Source of the DNA: Jejuia sp. UBA6058
GTDB taxonomy: Bacteria; Bacteroidota; Bacteroidia; Flavobacteriales; Flavobacteriaceae
Reading direction: 5' to 3'
Length of the DNA: 64,000 nt
Assembly: GCA_002428965.1 (NCBI GenBank)
Contig: DIYI01000009.1
Location: forward strand, 1-64,000
Shown here: positions 44,478 through 53,745 of the stretch, piece by piece
Layout of the letters: each line of letters begins with the position of its first letter
Position numbering within the stretch: position 1 is the stretch's first letter
Position numbers and translations under genes: made by a program
The notes under the pieces: generated by a model
What the model was told of the DNA's origin: nothing
The model's database searches: none
Seen by the model: the letters and a program-made list of their open reading frames with translations, nothing else

Positions 44478-45251
44478 TTACAATTTCTTAGCTTCTTCCC
44501 AAAACACGTCCATTTCTGCTAAAGTCATATCCTTTAAAGGTTTATTCAAAGCCTTAGCCTTAGACTCTAAATACTGAAAGCGTTTGGAAAACTTCTTGTT
44601 GGTTCGTTCTAAAGCATTTTCTGGATTGATATTCAAAAAACGAGCATAGTTCACCATAGAAAACATCACATCACCAAATTCACTTTCCATGTTATCCTGA
44701 TTTCCTGCTTTTGTTTCTTGCTGAAATTCGGATAGTTCTTCTTGCACCTTTTCCCAAACTTGCTCTGGTTTTTCCCAATCGAAACCAACACCTGCAACCT
44801 TTTCTTGAATTCTATTGGCTTTCACCAATGCTGGCAAACTTCTTGGAACTCCTTCCAGAACACTTTTTTTACCTTCTTTTAATTTTATACTTTCCCAATT
44901 ACGCTTTACATCATCCTCATTTTCAACATCTACATCTCCATAAATGTGAGGATGTCTATTAATGAGTTTTTCACAAATAGAATTACATACATCAGCGATA
45001 TCAAAATCCTTGCTTTCACTGCCTATTTTTGAGTAAAATACAATGTGTAACAATACATCACCCAACTCCTTTTTAACCTCATCCAAATCCTTATCCAAAA
45101 TAGCGTCGCCCAACTCATAGGTTTCTTCAATAGTTAAATGCCGTAGGGTTTCCATGGTCTGCTTTTTATCCCACGGGCATTGCTCTCGCAACTCATCCAT
45201 TATGGTTAGCAATCTATCAAAAGCTTTAAGCTGATCTTGTCTGGAGTTCAT
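44478..45251 (-). CDS. mazG: Nucleoside triphosphate pyrophosphohydrolase MazG
   Basis: Cytosolic enzyme that hydrolyses noncanonical NTPs to NMP and pyrophosphate, a house-cleaning role. The 257 residues contain two MazG domains. The first has the metal-binding EExYE pattern in IEETYELGDAILDKD and KELGDVLLHIVFYS; the second has FGDVMFSMVNYAR near 195. CPWDKKQT and GVPRSLPALVKA are family signatures. It is upstream of the thioredoxin gene by 3 nt. Confidence 0.94.
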   Translation of the reverse strand: MNSRQDQLKAFDRLLTIMDELREQCPWDKKQTMETLRHLTIEETYELGDAILDKDLDEVKKELGDVLLHIVFYSKIGSESKDFDIADVCNSICEKLINRHPHIYGDVDVENEDDVKRNWESIKLKEGKKSVLEGVPRSLPALVKANRIQEKVAGVGFDWEKPEQVWEKVQEELSEFQQETKAGNQDNMESEFGDVMFSMVNYARFLNINPENALERTNKKFSKRFQYLESKAKALNKPLKDMTLAEMDVFWEEAKKL

Positions 45252-45425
45252 AATATTTTATTCAGAAAATGAAAAGAATGAAAAAGTTAAAACAGTAAAG
45301 ATAGTGTTCCTCTTAAGAATAACTAGAAAATCTCAAAAAACGTACAATGTTCAGAATTTGTCAAGATATCTTTTTTCCGTCATTTATACCCTTTTATTAA
45401 ATTTCGCGTAAAAATAGACCAACTA

Positions 45426-47558
45426 ATGAAAAAGCAAATAACTCTATCCATATTCTTACTTTATTTTTTTTGTTTTCCATTTAAGACAATTATAAGTCAA
45501 ACTAGTAATACATTAAATGGTCCTATTAAAAAATCACTTGTTCTTTTTACTCAAAAATCAAGTGCTACAGCGTTTAACTATGACAAATATAAAGCGGACG
45601 GAATTTTTTGGGGCCACATGATTCATAATGGAATAGAATCAGATGCAGCCATGAACAATTGGGCATCAGATGTTGAAAATCGCGTAAATAATGGCGAGTA
45701 TTTCTTTGGTCGCATAGAGTTTGATTGGGGTTGGAAATGGATGATAGACTTTATGGATGATCCAGCTTCGTACTGGGCTAAGGATTTAAACGGGAATGAT
45801 ATTGTTTGGACAGGTAATATACATAATGGACAGGTTCATAGCTGGCAAAGCCATCATGGACCTGAGTTTTTAGAGTGGTTAAAATACCAAGTAGACAGAA
45901 TTGATTTAGCACCAATTACACATTTGATGATAGATTCTCAAACTTCAGCCTCCAGAACCTTACATTGGCTAGGTGGTGATTTTTCTGTACATTCTATGAA
46001 TAATTTTAGGGAGTATCTTAGAAATAAGTATACTTCTTCAGAATTAAGCTCTAAAGGAATTAGTAATATCGATACCTTTAATTATCGTACATTCTTAATA
46101 GGAAGAGGCTACACCTTAAATACTTATAAACAACAAGCCTTTAGTATTGCAGGAAATATTCCTCTTTATGACGATTTTGTATACTTCCAACGTGAAGCAC
46201 TGAACAATGTTATGGAGGAGTTATTCGCATATATTGACACAAAACGCCCTGGTATTGCCATAGGTGCCACAACAAATCTAATTGAACCACGTGGATTCTT
46301 ATTTTCTGATAGACAAACCTATCTAGCAGGTGAATTTTTTCATGACTTTGATGTTAATGCTACGCCTCCATTTAAAACGATGCTACATTACAAAGCGGCC
46401 GAAGCTATTAATAAAACTTTAATCTATTTTCCCTATCCCAATGCTTTTAGATCACTATATGATCGAAATGCTCCAAAACAAGCTCGTGGTTGGATAGCAC
46501 AGGCCTATGCCATGGGATCAATTTTTACAGTGCCGGAAAACATATGGTTAGGCGGAGGTTATCCAACATGGAGTCCTGGGTGGCAAGTCTATGCAGATTT
46601 ATATGAATTTGTTCATGATAATAGTGCGCTTCTTGATGATTACGAATCGGTTTCAAATGTTGCTATGGCTTACTCCGTTTATGCATCATTATTGGAGTCT
46701 GGTATGGATGGCAGTAGTACTGCAAGACAAACCTTAAGAAAATTGGTGGAAGAAAATATCTCCTTTGATCTTAAAATTTTTGGAGATCCCGATCAGCCAC
46801 TTACTCCATCAGTTGAAGATCTGGCGTCTTATGATGTAATTGTTCATGATAATGATATACAATATTTTACCTCAAACCAGAATTCCGTTATAAACACCGC
46901 TAGTAGTGCAACAAACCTAGAATCTATTAACAATATGTTGCAAATCAAGCAGTCACTTTCCTGGAAAATAGATGTTTTAAAAAATAATTCTCCCAGCAAC
47001 AATCTTATATCAGCACTACCAAGACTATCATCTACTCCAGAGGCTTCCTATGTAGTGCATCTTCTTAATAGAAAGTATAATTCCAGTACAGATAATGCGC
47101 AAACTCACAACGATATCGCTGTAAAAATACCAGCTAATGTTTTTCCTAACCAAATTACAGGAGCTAAGTTACACAGGCCAAACAAAACCACTATTGATTT
47201 ATCCATTGAAACTGATAACTCAGGTAATATCACATTAGATATTGACACTTTTGATGTGTTTTGGGGTATTATAGAACTAAGCCATACTGAATCGCTATCT
47301 ATATCCGAAAATAATTTAGATAATCAAAAGATATCTATATATCCTAATCCAGCGGATGAGTTCATCACAATTAATGGACTAAATGGTGCTGAAAATGAAG
47401 TAAGTATTATCGATATATATGGTAAAGTTGTTGCACATTCTTCTAATATTACGAATAAAGATGTCATAAGTACCAAACACCTGCAATCTGGTATTTACAT
47501 TGTTAAAATAGCCAATGGAAGTCGTTTATTAGACATCAAAAAAATAGTCAAAAAGTAG
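45426..47558 (+). CDS. Secreted type-A T9SS protein, possible glycoside hydrolase
   Basis: A 710-residue exported protein I do not recognise in detail. The signal peptide ends at about residue 25 (TIISQ). The large N-terminal part (about 38-400) has TIM-barrel-like features with many aromatic and acidic residues, for example GRIEFDWGWKWM near 97 and HLMIDSQTSAS near 172, as in carbohydrate-active enzymes. The middle domain (about 400-620) is beta-rich. The C-terminal about 75 residues form a type-A T9SS sorting domain starting ISIYPNPADEFI and ending KKIVKK. It is followed 115 nt later by a GH117-like lipoprotein, so a polysaccharide-related role is inferred. Confidence 0.65.
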   Translation: MKKQITLSIFLLYFFCFPFKTIISQTSNTLNGPIKKSLVLFTQKSSATAFNYDKYKADGIFWGHMIHNGIESDAAMNNWASDVENRVNNGEYFFGRIEFDWGWKWMIDFMDDPASYWAKDLNGNDIVWTGNIHNGQVHSWQSHHGPEFLEWLKYQVDRIDLAPITHLMIDSQTSASRTLHWLGGDFSVHSMNNFREYLRNKYTSSELSSKGISNIDTFNYRTFLIGRGYTLNTYKQQAFSIAGNIPLYDDFVYFQREALNNVMEELFAYIDTKRPGIAIGATTNLIEPRGFLFSDRQTYLAGEFFHDFDVNATPPFKTMLHYKAAEAINKTLIYFPYPNAFRSLYDRNAPKQARGWIAQAYAMGSIFTVPENIWLGGGYPTWSPGWQVYADLYEFVHDNSALLDDYESVSNVAMAYSVYASLLESGMDGSSTARQTLRKLVEENISFDLKIFGDPDQPLTPSVEDLASYDVIVHDNDIQYFTSNQNSVINTASSATNLESINNMLQIKQSLSWKIDVLKNNSPSNNLISALPRLSSTPEASYVVHLLNRKYNSSTDNAQTHNDIAVKIPANVFPNQITGAKLHRPNKTTIDLSIETDNSGNITLDIDTFDVFWGIIELSHTESLSISENNLDNQKISIYPNPADEFITINGLNGAENEVSIIDIYGKVVAHSSNITNKDVISTKHLQSGIYIVKIANGSRLLDIKKIVKK

Positions 47559-47673
47559 TATCAGAAGTCAACTTGTTAAAAATATCTCTCAAACTTTAAT
47601 ATAAGTTTCCAAGATTAAGCTTGCAGTAGTTTGTACAATTAAACATTTAATTAAACTAGAGAATCGTGTATAT

Positions 47674-48909
47674 ATGAAGACTTTAAGATTATTAATCCTT
47701 TTATTTGTTTTATCCACTTTGAGTTGTAAAGAAAAAACACAAAAAGCGTCAGAAACGTTTGAAAGTGCATCCTACAAGCGATTTCGGCAGGGTAAAATCC
47801 GCTATGAAAAATTCAACGAATTTAATACGCAATTTAAATTTGTGAAACTTGAAGGGTTTGAATTTGATAAAGGCATTGAACGTTATTACCCTTCAAGTGT
47901 TATAAAGGTGGATGATTTATATTACATGTGGTACTCAAAACCAAAGGTAAACTCTGAGGTAGTTGGACCAAACGATGCTACCGATACAACAAGAGCCTTT
48001 CATTGGGATTTATGCGAAGTTTGGTATGCCACTTCTACTGATGGCTATAAATGGGAAGAACAAGGTGTTGCAATTAAACGAGGTTCTAAAAGTATGTACT
48101 ATCATCGTAGTGTTTTTAACCCAGATATATTAATGGCAAATGGCAAATACTATTTAGTTTTTCAAGCGGCAGAAAGTGTTAAAGATGCACGTTGGTCAAA
48201 ATTATTTAAAACTTCAGGCGATTTTTCACCTAATGTACTTGGAATGGCTGTGGCTGATTCACCGAGCGGTCCGTGGAAAGTATTTAATGAACCTGTCTTA
48301 AAACCTGGACCCGAAAATGCATGGGATGGAGAAGTGCTACATGAACCCACATTTTTTGTGAAAGGTGGCAAATATTATTTGTATTACAAAAGTCAAGGTA
48401 GATTACCGTGGACTCCTAATATCACCAAAGGAGAGTTTAATAAGGCTCACGCTGATATTTCAATTGCAACGGGTGTAGCCACTGCTGATAACCCTGAAGG
48501 CCCCTACATAAAATCAAAATACAACCCTGTTTTAATGGGAGGACATGGTAGTATGTTTTGGCCTTACAGAAATGGTGTTTGTGCCACTCTACCTGAAGGC
48601 CCAGAAAGAAATAGCATTCTATTTTCTGAAGATGGTATAAATTTCTATCCGGTTATTCAAGGATTATCCATTCCTTGGGGAGGCGGTGTTTTTCGCTCTG
48701 GAAATTATACCGATGTAGACTTACAACCTGGTCAAGGTATAACCTGGGGCGTAGGCCATAAAGTGTATCCTTATTACCATTTTGTACGTTTTGATTGCGA
48801 TTTATCTTTAGAGCATGGTGATGACGCAAACAAAAGTTATGACGTTGTTAAAGATTATATGAATGGAGAAGGTTATGAATATGATTCTAGTTTAGACGAA
48901 AAAAAATAG
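47674..48909 (+). CDS. GH117-like glycoside hydrolase lipoprotein
   Basis: A 411-residue protein with a lipoprotein signal (C18, STLSC). The rest has five-bladed beta-propeller character with blade motifs YYPSSVIKVDDLYYMWYSKP, DLCEVWYATSTDGYKWEEQG, NPDILMANGKYYLVFQAAE and EPTFFVKGGKYYLYYKSQG, as in GH43/GH117 enzymes. A candidate acid histidine lies in GGHGSMFWPYRNG near 290. GH117 members release 3,6-anhydro-L-galactose from neoagaro-oligosaccharides or act on related algal sugars. It may work with the preceding secreted protein. Family assignment is by pattern and not certain. Confidence 0.6.
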   Translation: MKTLRLLILLFVLSTLSCKEKTQKASETFESASYKRFRQGKIRYEKFNEFNTQFKFVKLEGFEFDKGIERYYPSSVIKVDDLYYMWYSKPKVNSEVVGPNDATDTTRAFHWDLCEVWYATSTDGYKWEEQGVAIKRGSKSMYYHRSVFNPDILMANGKYYLVFQAAESVKDARWSKLFKTSGDFSPNVLGMAVADSPSGPWKVFNEPVLKPGPENAWDGEVLHEPTFFVKGGKYYLYYKSQGRLPWTPNITKGEFNKAHADISIATGVATADNPEGPYIKSKYNPVLMGGHGSMFWPYRNGVCATLPEGPERNSILFSEDGINFYPVIQGLSIPWGGGVFRSGNYTDVDLQPGQGITWGVGHKVYPYYHFVRFDCDLSLEHGDDANKSYDVVKDYMNGEGYEYDSSLDEKK

Positions 48910-48961
48910 GCAAATAAAAAAGACACTTGGTTTTAAACCTTGTTTTGTTAAAAGTGTATAT

Positions 48962-49023
48962 TATTGTTTGAACGGTTTGTTTGAAACCCCTAAAGAATGA
49001 GGAATTGAGTATTGTAAGCCCAA
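48962..49023. repeat. Short remnant of the composite dispersed element
   Basis: TTGAACGGTTTGTTTGAAA (about 48967-48985) matches the left half of the copy at 53440 (ATTGAACGGTCTGTTTGAAA). Further on, GAATTGAGTATTGTAAGCCC (from about 49002) matches its right half (AGATTGAGTAGTGAAAGCCC). The two parts are close together here, with no inserted hairpin. This looks like a decayed or never-invaded copy. Confidence 0.5.
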
Positions 49024-49154
49024 TCTCCTTTAAGTAAAGCTAATAACACATTATTAGCAGCAGTAATTATCTGGCACTGAATTTGTTTGTAACAAATCGA
49101 TAAGTTTCGCTACTTATTAATTAAAACAAGTTTAATAATTAAAAAGAAAAATAA

Positions 49155-49469
49155 ATGATACATAAAATAGTTTTAGGAGTATTAGTTGGTGCGGGTATTG
49201 GCGTATTGTTAGCTCCAGAGAAGGGAAAAGTTACCAGAGACAAACTTAAAAAAGAGGGCAAACATGTAAAGGATCAAATAACTCAAGACTTTAAAGAGGT
49301 TAAGGAAGACGTTTCTAAAGCTGCCCAATCTGGTAAAGCAAAATTTAAAGAAGAAGCAAAGGATTTTGCTTCGAAAGCAAGCCATAAAACGGAAAAGGCC
49401 ATTACGTTTTTAGAAAAGCAATTGGCAATCTTAAAAGAGAAGAATAGAACGTTGCAACATACTAGTTAA
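49155..49469 (+). CDS. YtxH domain-containing protein
   Basis: A 104-residue protein with one N-terminal membrane helix (about 3-20) containing LVGAGIGVLLAPEKG, the YtxH/gas-vesicle-like signature, followed by a lysine- and glutamate-rich helical tail with repeated KDFASKA and KEEAK blocks. Such proteins are often stress-induced and of unclear function. The tail is probably a helical rod in the cytoplasm or periplasm. It is a lone gene upstream of a terminator. Confidence 0.8.
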   Translation: MIHKIVLGVLVGAGIGVLLAPEKGKVTRDKLKKEGKHVKDQITQDFKEVKEDVSKAAQSGKAKFKEEAKDFASKASHKTEKAITFLEKQLAILKEKNRTLQHTS

Positions 49470-49479
49470 AAACATTGCA

Positions 49480-49600
49480 AACACTCCGTCATTATGAAGA
49501 GCGCAGCGACGTGATAATCTCTTGGAGTTAAGAAGGTACCTTAGCTAATATGTTCAATATAAACATTATGAGATGCTGAATCGAGTTCAGCATGACAAAA
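49480..49600. repeat. Dispersed intergenic repeats (hairpin-forming)
   Basis: This stretch contains GATGCTGAATCGAGTTCAGC then ATGACA (from about 49572), where GCTGAA pairs with TTCAGC, and an upstream CGTCATTATGAAGAGCGCAG segment running to CGTGATAATCTCTTGGAG. Both look like members of short repeats commonly scattered between flavobacterial genes. No gene is seen in the 227-nt spacer. Confidence 0.45.
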
Positions 49601-49609
49601 CTTTATAAA

Positions 49610-49645
49610 TAAAAAAATCCAACGTTTTCACGTTGGATTTTTTTA
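49610..49645. terminator. Bidirectional terminator between ytxH-like gene and aconitase
   Basis: AAATCCAACG (49615-49624) and CGTTGGATTT (49631-49640) form a stem with a TTTTCA loop, with A- and T-runs on the two sides. A second palindrome, CAAGGTTTTT/AAAACCTTG (about 49661-49679), lies between it and the aconitase stop codon. Confidence 0.85.
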
Positions 49646-49696
49646 TCTTCACTAGACCTACAAGGTTTTTAAAACCTTGCAGGAGTATATCTGCTT

Positions 49697-51964
49697 TTAA
49701 GCGTTTTCCTTCTTAATTAAATTTAAAGCTGAACCTTCTTTGAACCATTCAATTTGAGAATCGTTATAGGTGTGGTTTAATGATATCACATCTTTACTAC
49801 CATCAGAATGTACGGCTTCTAAAGTTAATGGCTTTCCGGGTGCAAATTCATTTAAATCTAAAAAGTTAAATGTATCATCTTCCTGAATTAAATCGTAATC
49901 GTTTTCGTTTGCAAAGGTAAGTCCTAACATCCCTTGCTTTTTCAAGTTAGTTTCATGGATTCGTGCAAACGACTTTACAATAACCGCAGCAACCCCTAAA
50001 TGACGTGGTTGCATGGCAGCATGCTCTCTCGAAGAACCTTCTCCGTAGTTGTGATCTCCAACTACAATAGTTTTAATACCTTCCGCTTTATAGGCGCGTT
50101 GAACATCTGGTACACCTCCGTAATCACCCGTCAATTGATTCTTAACAAAATTTGTCTTTTGGTTAAAGGCATTTACCGCTCCAATCAACGTATTGTTTGC
50201 AATATTATCTAAATGCCCCCTGAAACGTAACCAAGGTCCCGCCATAGAAATATGGTCTGTAGTACATTTACCAAAAGCTTTGATTAATAATTTAGCACCA
50301 GTAATGGAGTCTCCAAGCGGAACAAATGGCGTTAATAATTGCAACCTTTCAGAGGTTGGATTTACAACAACTTCAACACCACTGCCATCTTCAACAGGCT
50401 CTAAATAGCCGTTTTCCTCCACATCAAAACCTTTTGGTGGCAATTCCCAACCTGTTGGTTCTTCTAACATTACCTCTTCTCCATCTTCATTAATCAGTGT
50501 ATCTTTTAGCGGATTAAAATCCAAGCGACCTGCAATAGCAATTGCCGCTGTTAATTCAGGTGACGCCACAAAAGCATGCGTATTTGGGTTACCATCGGCA
50601 CGTTTCGCAAAGTTTCTATTGAATGAGTGTACGATACTATTTTTTGGTGCATTCTTAGGATCTGAATATCTTGCCCATTGCCCAATACATGGTCCACAAG
50701 CGTTGGTAAATATTGTGGCGTCCAGTTTTTCAAATACCTCCAAAATACCATCACGTTCCGCTGTGTAGCGCACTTGTTCAGACCCTGGATTAATTCCAAA
50801 TTCTGCTTTTGTTTTTAGATTTTTATCCAATGCTTGTTGTGCAATAGACGATGCTCGTGATAAATCCTCGTAAGATGAATTGGTACAAGATCCAATTAAT
50901 CCCCATTCCACTTTTAATGGCCAGTCGTTATCCGTGGCTTTCTTTGTCATATCTGAACCCACTTCCGTAGATAAATCTGGTGTAAACGGTCCGTTTAATA
51001 AAGGTCCTAATTCCGATAGATTAATTTCAATAACTTGATCGAAGTATTGTTCTGGATTTTCATAAACCTCAGGGTCTGCGGTTAAATATGGTGCTACTTC
51101 ATTGGCTGCATCTGCCACTCCTTCTCTATCTGTAGCTCGCAAATAGCGATCCATAGACTCGTCGTAACCAAATGTAGATGTTGTTGCTCCAATTTCAGCA
51201 CCCATATTACAAATAGTTCCTTTTCCTGTGCAAGACATTGCTAAAGCACCTGGACCAAAATATTCTACGATAGCTCCAGTTCCTCCTTTTACGGTAAGAA
51301 TTTCTGCTACTTTTAAAATCACATCTTTTGGAGCCGTCCAACCAGATAATTTACCAGTTAACTTCACGCCTATCAACTTTGGAAATTTCAATTCCCAAGC
51401 CATACCAGCCATTACGTCTACGGCATCAGCACCACCAACGCCTATGGCCACCATTCCTAAACCACCAGCATTTACGGTATGCGAATCTGTACCAATCATC
51501 ATTCCACCAGGAAATGCATAATTCTCTAAAACAACTTGGTGTATAATTCCAGCACCAGGTTTCCAGAAGCCGATGCCGTATTTGTTAGAAACAGATTCTA
51601 AGAAATTAAATACCTCGCTACTTACGTTGTTCGCATGTTTTAAATCTACCGCTGCTCCTGATTTTGCTTGTATTAAGTGATCGCAGTGTACTGTAGTAGG
51701 TACTGCCACTTTATTTTTACCAGCCTGCATAAATTGCAACAATGCCATTTGTGCTGTTGCGTCTTGACACGCAATTCTATCTGGGGCAAAATCCACATAA
51801 TCTTTACCTCTTACAAAAGCCTTTGTTGGCATTCCATCCCAGAGATGATTGTACAATATTTTTTCGGAAAGTGTTAGCGGTTTGCCTACTACTTCTCGAG
51901 CGGCATCTACACGTTCTTTCATTCGCGCGTAAACCCCTTTTATCATATCTATATCAAATGTCAT
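49697..51964 (-). CDS. acn: Aconitate hydratase, mitochondrial-type
   Basis: Interconverts citrate and isocitrate in the TCA cycle through a 4Fe-4S cluster. The 755 residues match the mitochondrial-like aconitase in size. Cluster ligands are visible in LIGSCTNSSYEDLSRA (near 375) and ACGPCIGQWARY (near 440). The N-terminal TVHCDHLIQ and GTDSHTVNAGGLG segments and the C-terminal swivel GDHNYGEGSSREHAA are complete. The ATG is the only reasonable start. A second, unrelated aconitase (acnB) lies 1.8 kb away on the same strand, so the enzyme is duplicated by function rather than by recent gene duplication. Confidence 0.95.
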   Translation of the reverse strand: MTFDIDMIKGVYARMKERVDAAREVVGKPLTLSEKILYNHLWDGMPTKAFVRGKDYVDFAPDRIACQDATAQMALLQFMQAGKNKVAVPTTVHCDHLIQAKSGAAVDLKHANNVSSEVFNFLESVSNKYGIGFWKPGAGIIHQVVLENYAFPGGMMIGTDSHTVNAGGLGMVAIGVGGADAVDVMAGMAWELKFPKLIGVKLTGKLSGWTAPKDVILKVAEILTVKGGTGAIVEYFGPGALAMSCTGKGTICNMGAEIGATTSTFGYDESMDRYLRATDREGVADAANEVAPYLTADPEVYENPEQYFDQVIEINLSELGPLLNGPFTPDLSTEVGSDMTKKATDNDWPLKVEWGLIGSCTNSSYEDLSRASSIAQQALDKNLKTKAEFGINPGSEQVRYTAERDGILEVFEKLDATIFTNACGPCIGQWARYSDPKNAPKNSIVHSFNRNFAKRADGNPNTHAFVASPELTAAIAIAGRLDFNPLKDTLINEDGEEVMLEEPTGWELPPKGFDVEENGYLEPVEDGSGVEVVVNPTSERLQLLTPFVPLGDSITGAKLLIKAFGKCTTDHISMAGPWLRFRGHLDNIANNTLIGAVNAFNQKTNFVKNQLTGDYGGVPDVQRAYKAEGIKTIVVGDHNYGEGSSREHAAMQPRHLGVAAVIVKSFARIHETNLKKQGMLGLTFANENDYDLIQEDDTFNFLDLNEFAPGKPLTLEAVHSDGSKDVISLNHTYNDSQIEWFKEGSALNLIKKENA

Positions 51965-52283
51965 AACCTATTTGTATTAAATTTTGCCTCATCATTTAAG
52001 GTTCAACAATATACGAAATTAGAGTGCGGTTTGAAACGATAAGAAATAAACTTCTTTTATAATATGCATAACGAAATCTATACAAACAAGTTCTTTAAAA
52101 AAGGCACAATAAAATAACCTTTCTAGTTTTTAAGTCTTACACCAAATCACTTGACTTTATCCGAAAAATTATCGAACTTAGTTTGCCGGCGGATATAAGC
52201 CATTATCAACAGCGCATATACTTGACCGCGTTGTGCTGCATTTTCAGGAATGATAGATTTATAAAATATTAAAAAGCGAAAAA
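51965..52283. other. 319-nt spacer between divergent genes, no clear feature
   Basis: This stretch lies between the divergent aconitase and hydrolase genes. I see no open frame of note, no tRNA and no terminator. Promoters for both genes should be here, but I found no perfect TAnnTTTG with a proper TTG partner; TAGATTTA near 52254 is the closest on the plus strand. A GC-rich patch, TTTGCCGGCGGATATAAGCC, begins at about 52182. Confidence 0.5.
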
Positions 52284-53237
52284 ATGAGAACCAAGGCAAT
52301 CTTTCAGCTACTAATTATGGGGTTTCTAGCCAACAGTTTGGTTGGACAGAACGGAAAATTATTACACAGAGAACTAGTTACCCTTAATGATTCTCTAAAG
52401 CAAAGATTATCCGTTGTACCCAACTTTCAAAAAGCTCTAGATTCAACTCAACTTTATAAAATCACTTATGAATCTGATGGTCTAAGAATTAATGGTTATC
52501 TGGCTACGCCTATAAAGTCAGGAACTTATCCTGTAATCATTTATAATCGCGGAGGCAATAGAGACTATGGTGCTTTAAACGATTTAAGTGCATCTTATTT
52601 GTTACGAAATATTGCTAATTGGGGATATGTGGTCGTTGCTAGTAATTATCGTGGAGGTGGTGGCAGTGAAGGTATGGAAGAGTTTGGTGGTAAAGATGTT
52701 AATGACATACATAATTTGTTACCAATACTAGCCAATGTGAAAAAAGCAGATAGTTCTCGTATTGGAATATACGGTTGGAGTCGTGGTGGCATGATGACCT
52801 ACCGAGTGCTTGCAGAAACTTGTAAATTTAAAGCAGCCATAGTTGGTGCTGGTGCAGCAAATGAGTTGCGAGGCAAGAATGAACGATCAGAAATGGAGAA
52901 ATACGTATACTCTCAAATAATACCAAATTATGAAAACAATAAAGAAGAGGAACTCAAAAAACGTTCTGCTATTTATTGGACTAATAAACTATGTAAAACA
53001 ACACCCATTTTATTATTACATGGTTCGAGTGATTGGCGCGTTTCACCAAAAGACGCTTTAGATATGGCAGATTCACTATATACATATAAGCACCCTTTTA
53101 GACTACATTTTTATGAAGGAGGCGATCACGGTCTAAGAGAATATCGCAAAGAAACCAATAATGCTGTTAAAGCCTTTTTGGATTATTATGTGCGTGATGA
53201 GAAAAAACACCCAGATATGGAACCGCATGGAAGATAG
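52284..53237 (+). CDS. Exported alpha/beta hydrolase (S9 peptidase-like)
   Basis: A 317-residue protein with a signal peptide (about 1-21, ending NSLVGQ). The alpha/beta-hydrolase core contains the oxyanion strand VIIYNRGGNRDYG near 85, the nucleophile elbow GWSRGGMM (serine near 167), an acid in LLHGSSDWRVSP (near 250) and the catalytic histidine in GGDHGLREY (near 290). This is the prolyl-oligopeptidase/S9-type catalytic arrangement, but without the beta-propeller. The substrate could be a peptide or an ester. It lies alone between the two aconitase genes. Confidence 0.8.
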   Translation: MRTKAIFQLLIMGFLANSLVGQNGKLLHRELVTLNDSLKQRLSVVPNFQKALDSTQLYKITYESDGLRINGYLATPIKSGTYPVIIYNRGGNRDYGALNDLSASYLLRNIANWGYVVVASNYRGGGGSEGMEEFGGKDVNDIHNLLPILANVKKADSSRIGIYGWSRGGMMTYRVLAETCKFKAAIVGAGAANELRGKNERSEMEKYVYSQIIPNYENNKEEELKKRSAIYWTNKLCKTTPILLLHGSSDWRVSPKDALDMADSLYTYKHPFRLHFYEGGDHGLREYRKETNNAVKAFLDYYVRDEKKHPDMEPHGR

Positions 53238-53439
53238 TTTTTTTAAATAAATCTTTTAAGCAACAAAAACACAACAACATATAATCGCAATTGCGACGAA
53301 TTCGACTACTTTGGAATCCACTCGGGAATGATAAGGTTAGTGTTTACCCAGAAAATAATTTCTAATTTATCTCGTAAGAGGCGGTAAACGACCCCATCAA
53401 AAATAAAGCAACATTTAAGGTTTAAAGTATAAGCTAGCA

Positions 53440-53625
53440 AATAGATGCGTTAGGGATTGAACGGTCTGTTTGAAATCCTTTTTTAAAGCTACACACCACT
53501 AAGTAGATTTTGAGCTACTAATTAATGAGATTGCCACAGTCGTTCCTCCTTCGCAATGACGCTTTAAAAAAGATTGAGTAGTGAAAGCCCGACCCCTTGT
53601 GGGGAACGCCCAACTTCTCGATACA
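53440..53625. repeat. Composite dispersed intergenic element, copy 2
   Basis: The left half, GCGTTAGGGATTGAACGG (53447-53464), continues to ATCCTTTTTTAAA (53475-53487). The right half starts with TTTAAAAAAGAT (53563-53574) and continues TGAGTAGTGAAAGCCCGACC, then the hairpin CCCC-TTGT-GGGG and AACGCCC. Between the arms sits GAGATTGCCACAGTCGTTCC then TCCTTCGCAATGACG (53528-53561), itself a dispersed hairpin repeat. The overall layout matches the copy at 455-655. Confidence 0.62.
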
Positions 53626-53661
53626 TCCCGCCAAAAGCGTGACGCTCGAAGTGACAGCTAG

Positions 53662-53690
53662 GAGATTGCTTCACTGCGTTCGCAATGACG
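53662..53690. repeat. GAGATTGC...GCAATGACG hairpin repeat
   Basis: GAGATTGCTTCACTGCGTTC followed by GCAATGACG. ATTGC pairs with GCAAT around a short loop. The same unit occurs inside the composite element at 53528-53561 and, as a diverged form, at 533-569. Confidence 0.5.
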
Positions 53691-53694
53691 AAAA

Positions 53695-53722
53695 GAAAAA
53701 ACCCGAGCAAAACTCGGGCTTT
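53695..53722 (-). terminator. Terminator of acnB
   Basis: On the minus strand CCCGAG pairs with CTCGGG around TTTTG and is followed by a T-run, just after the acnB stop codon at 53746. Confidence 0.85.
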
Positions 53723-53745
53723 ATACTTTTATTTTAAAATGACAA

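Larger units (their letters stand above)
53238..53745. other. 508-nt gene-free spacer made largely of repeats
   Basis: No credible gene. The stretch holds the second full copy of the composite element (53440-53625), a separate GAGATTGC/GCAATGACG hairpin (53662-53690) and the acnB terminator (53695-53722). The part from 53238 to about 53430 shows nothing I can identify. Confidence 0.6.
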
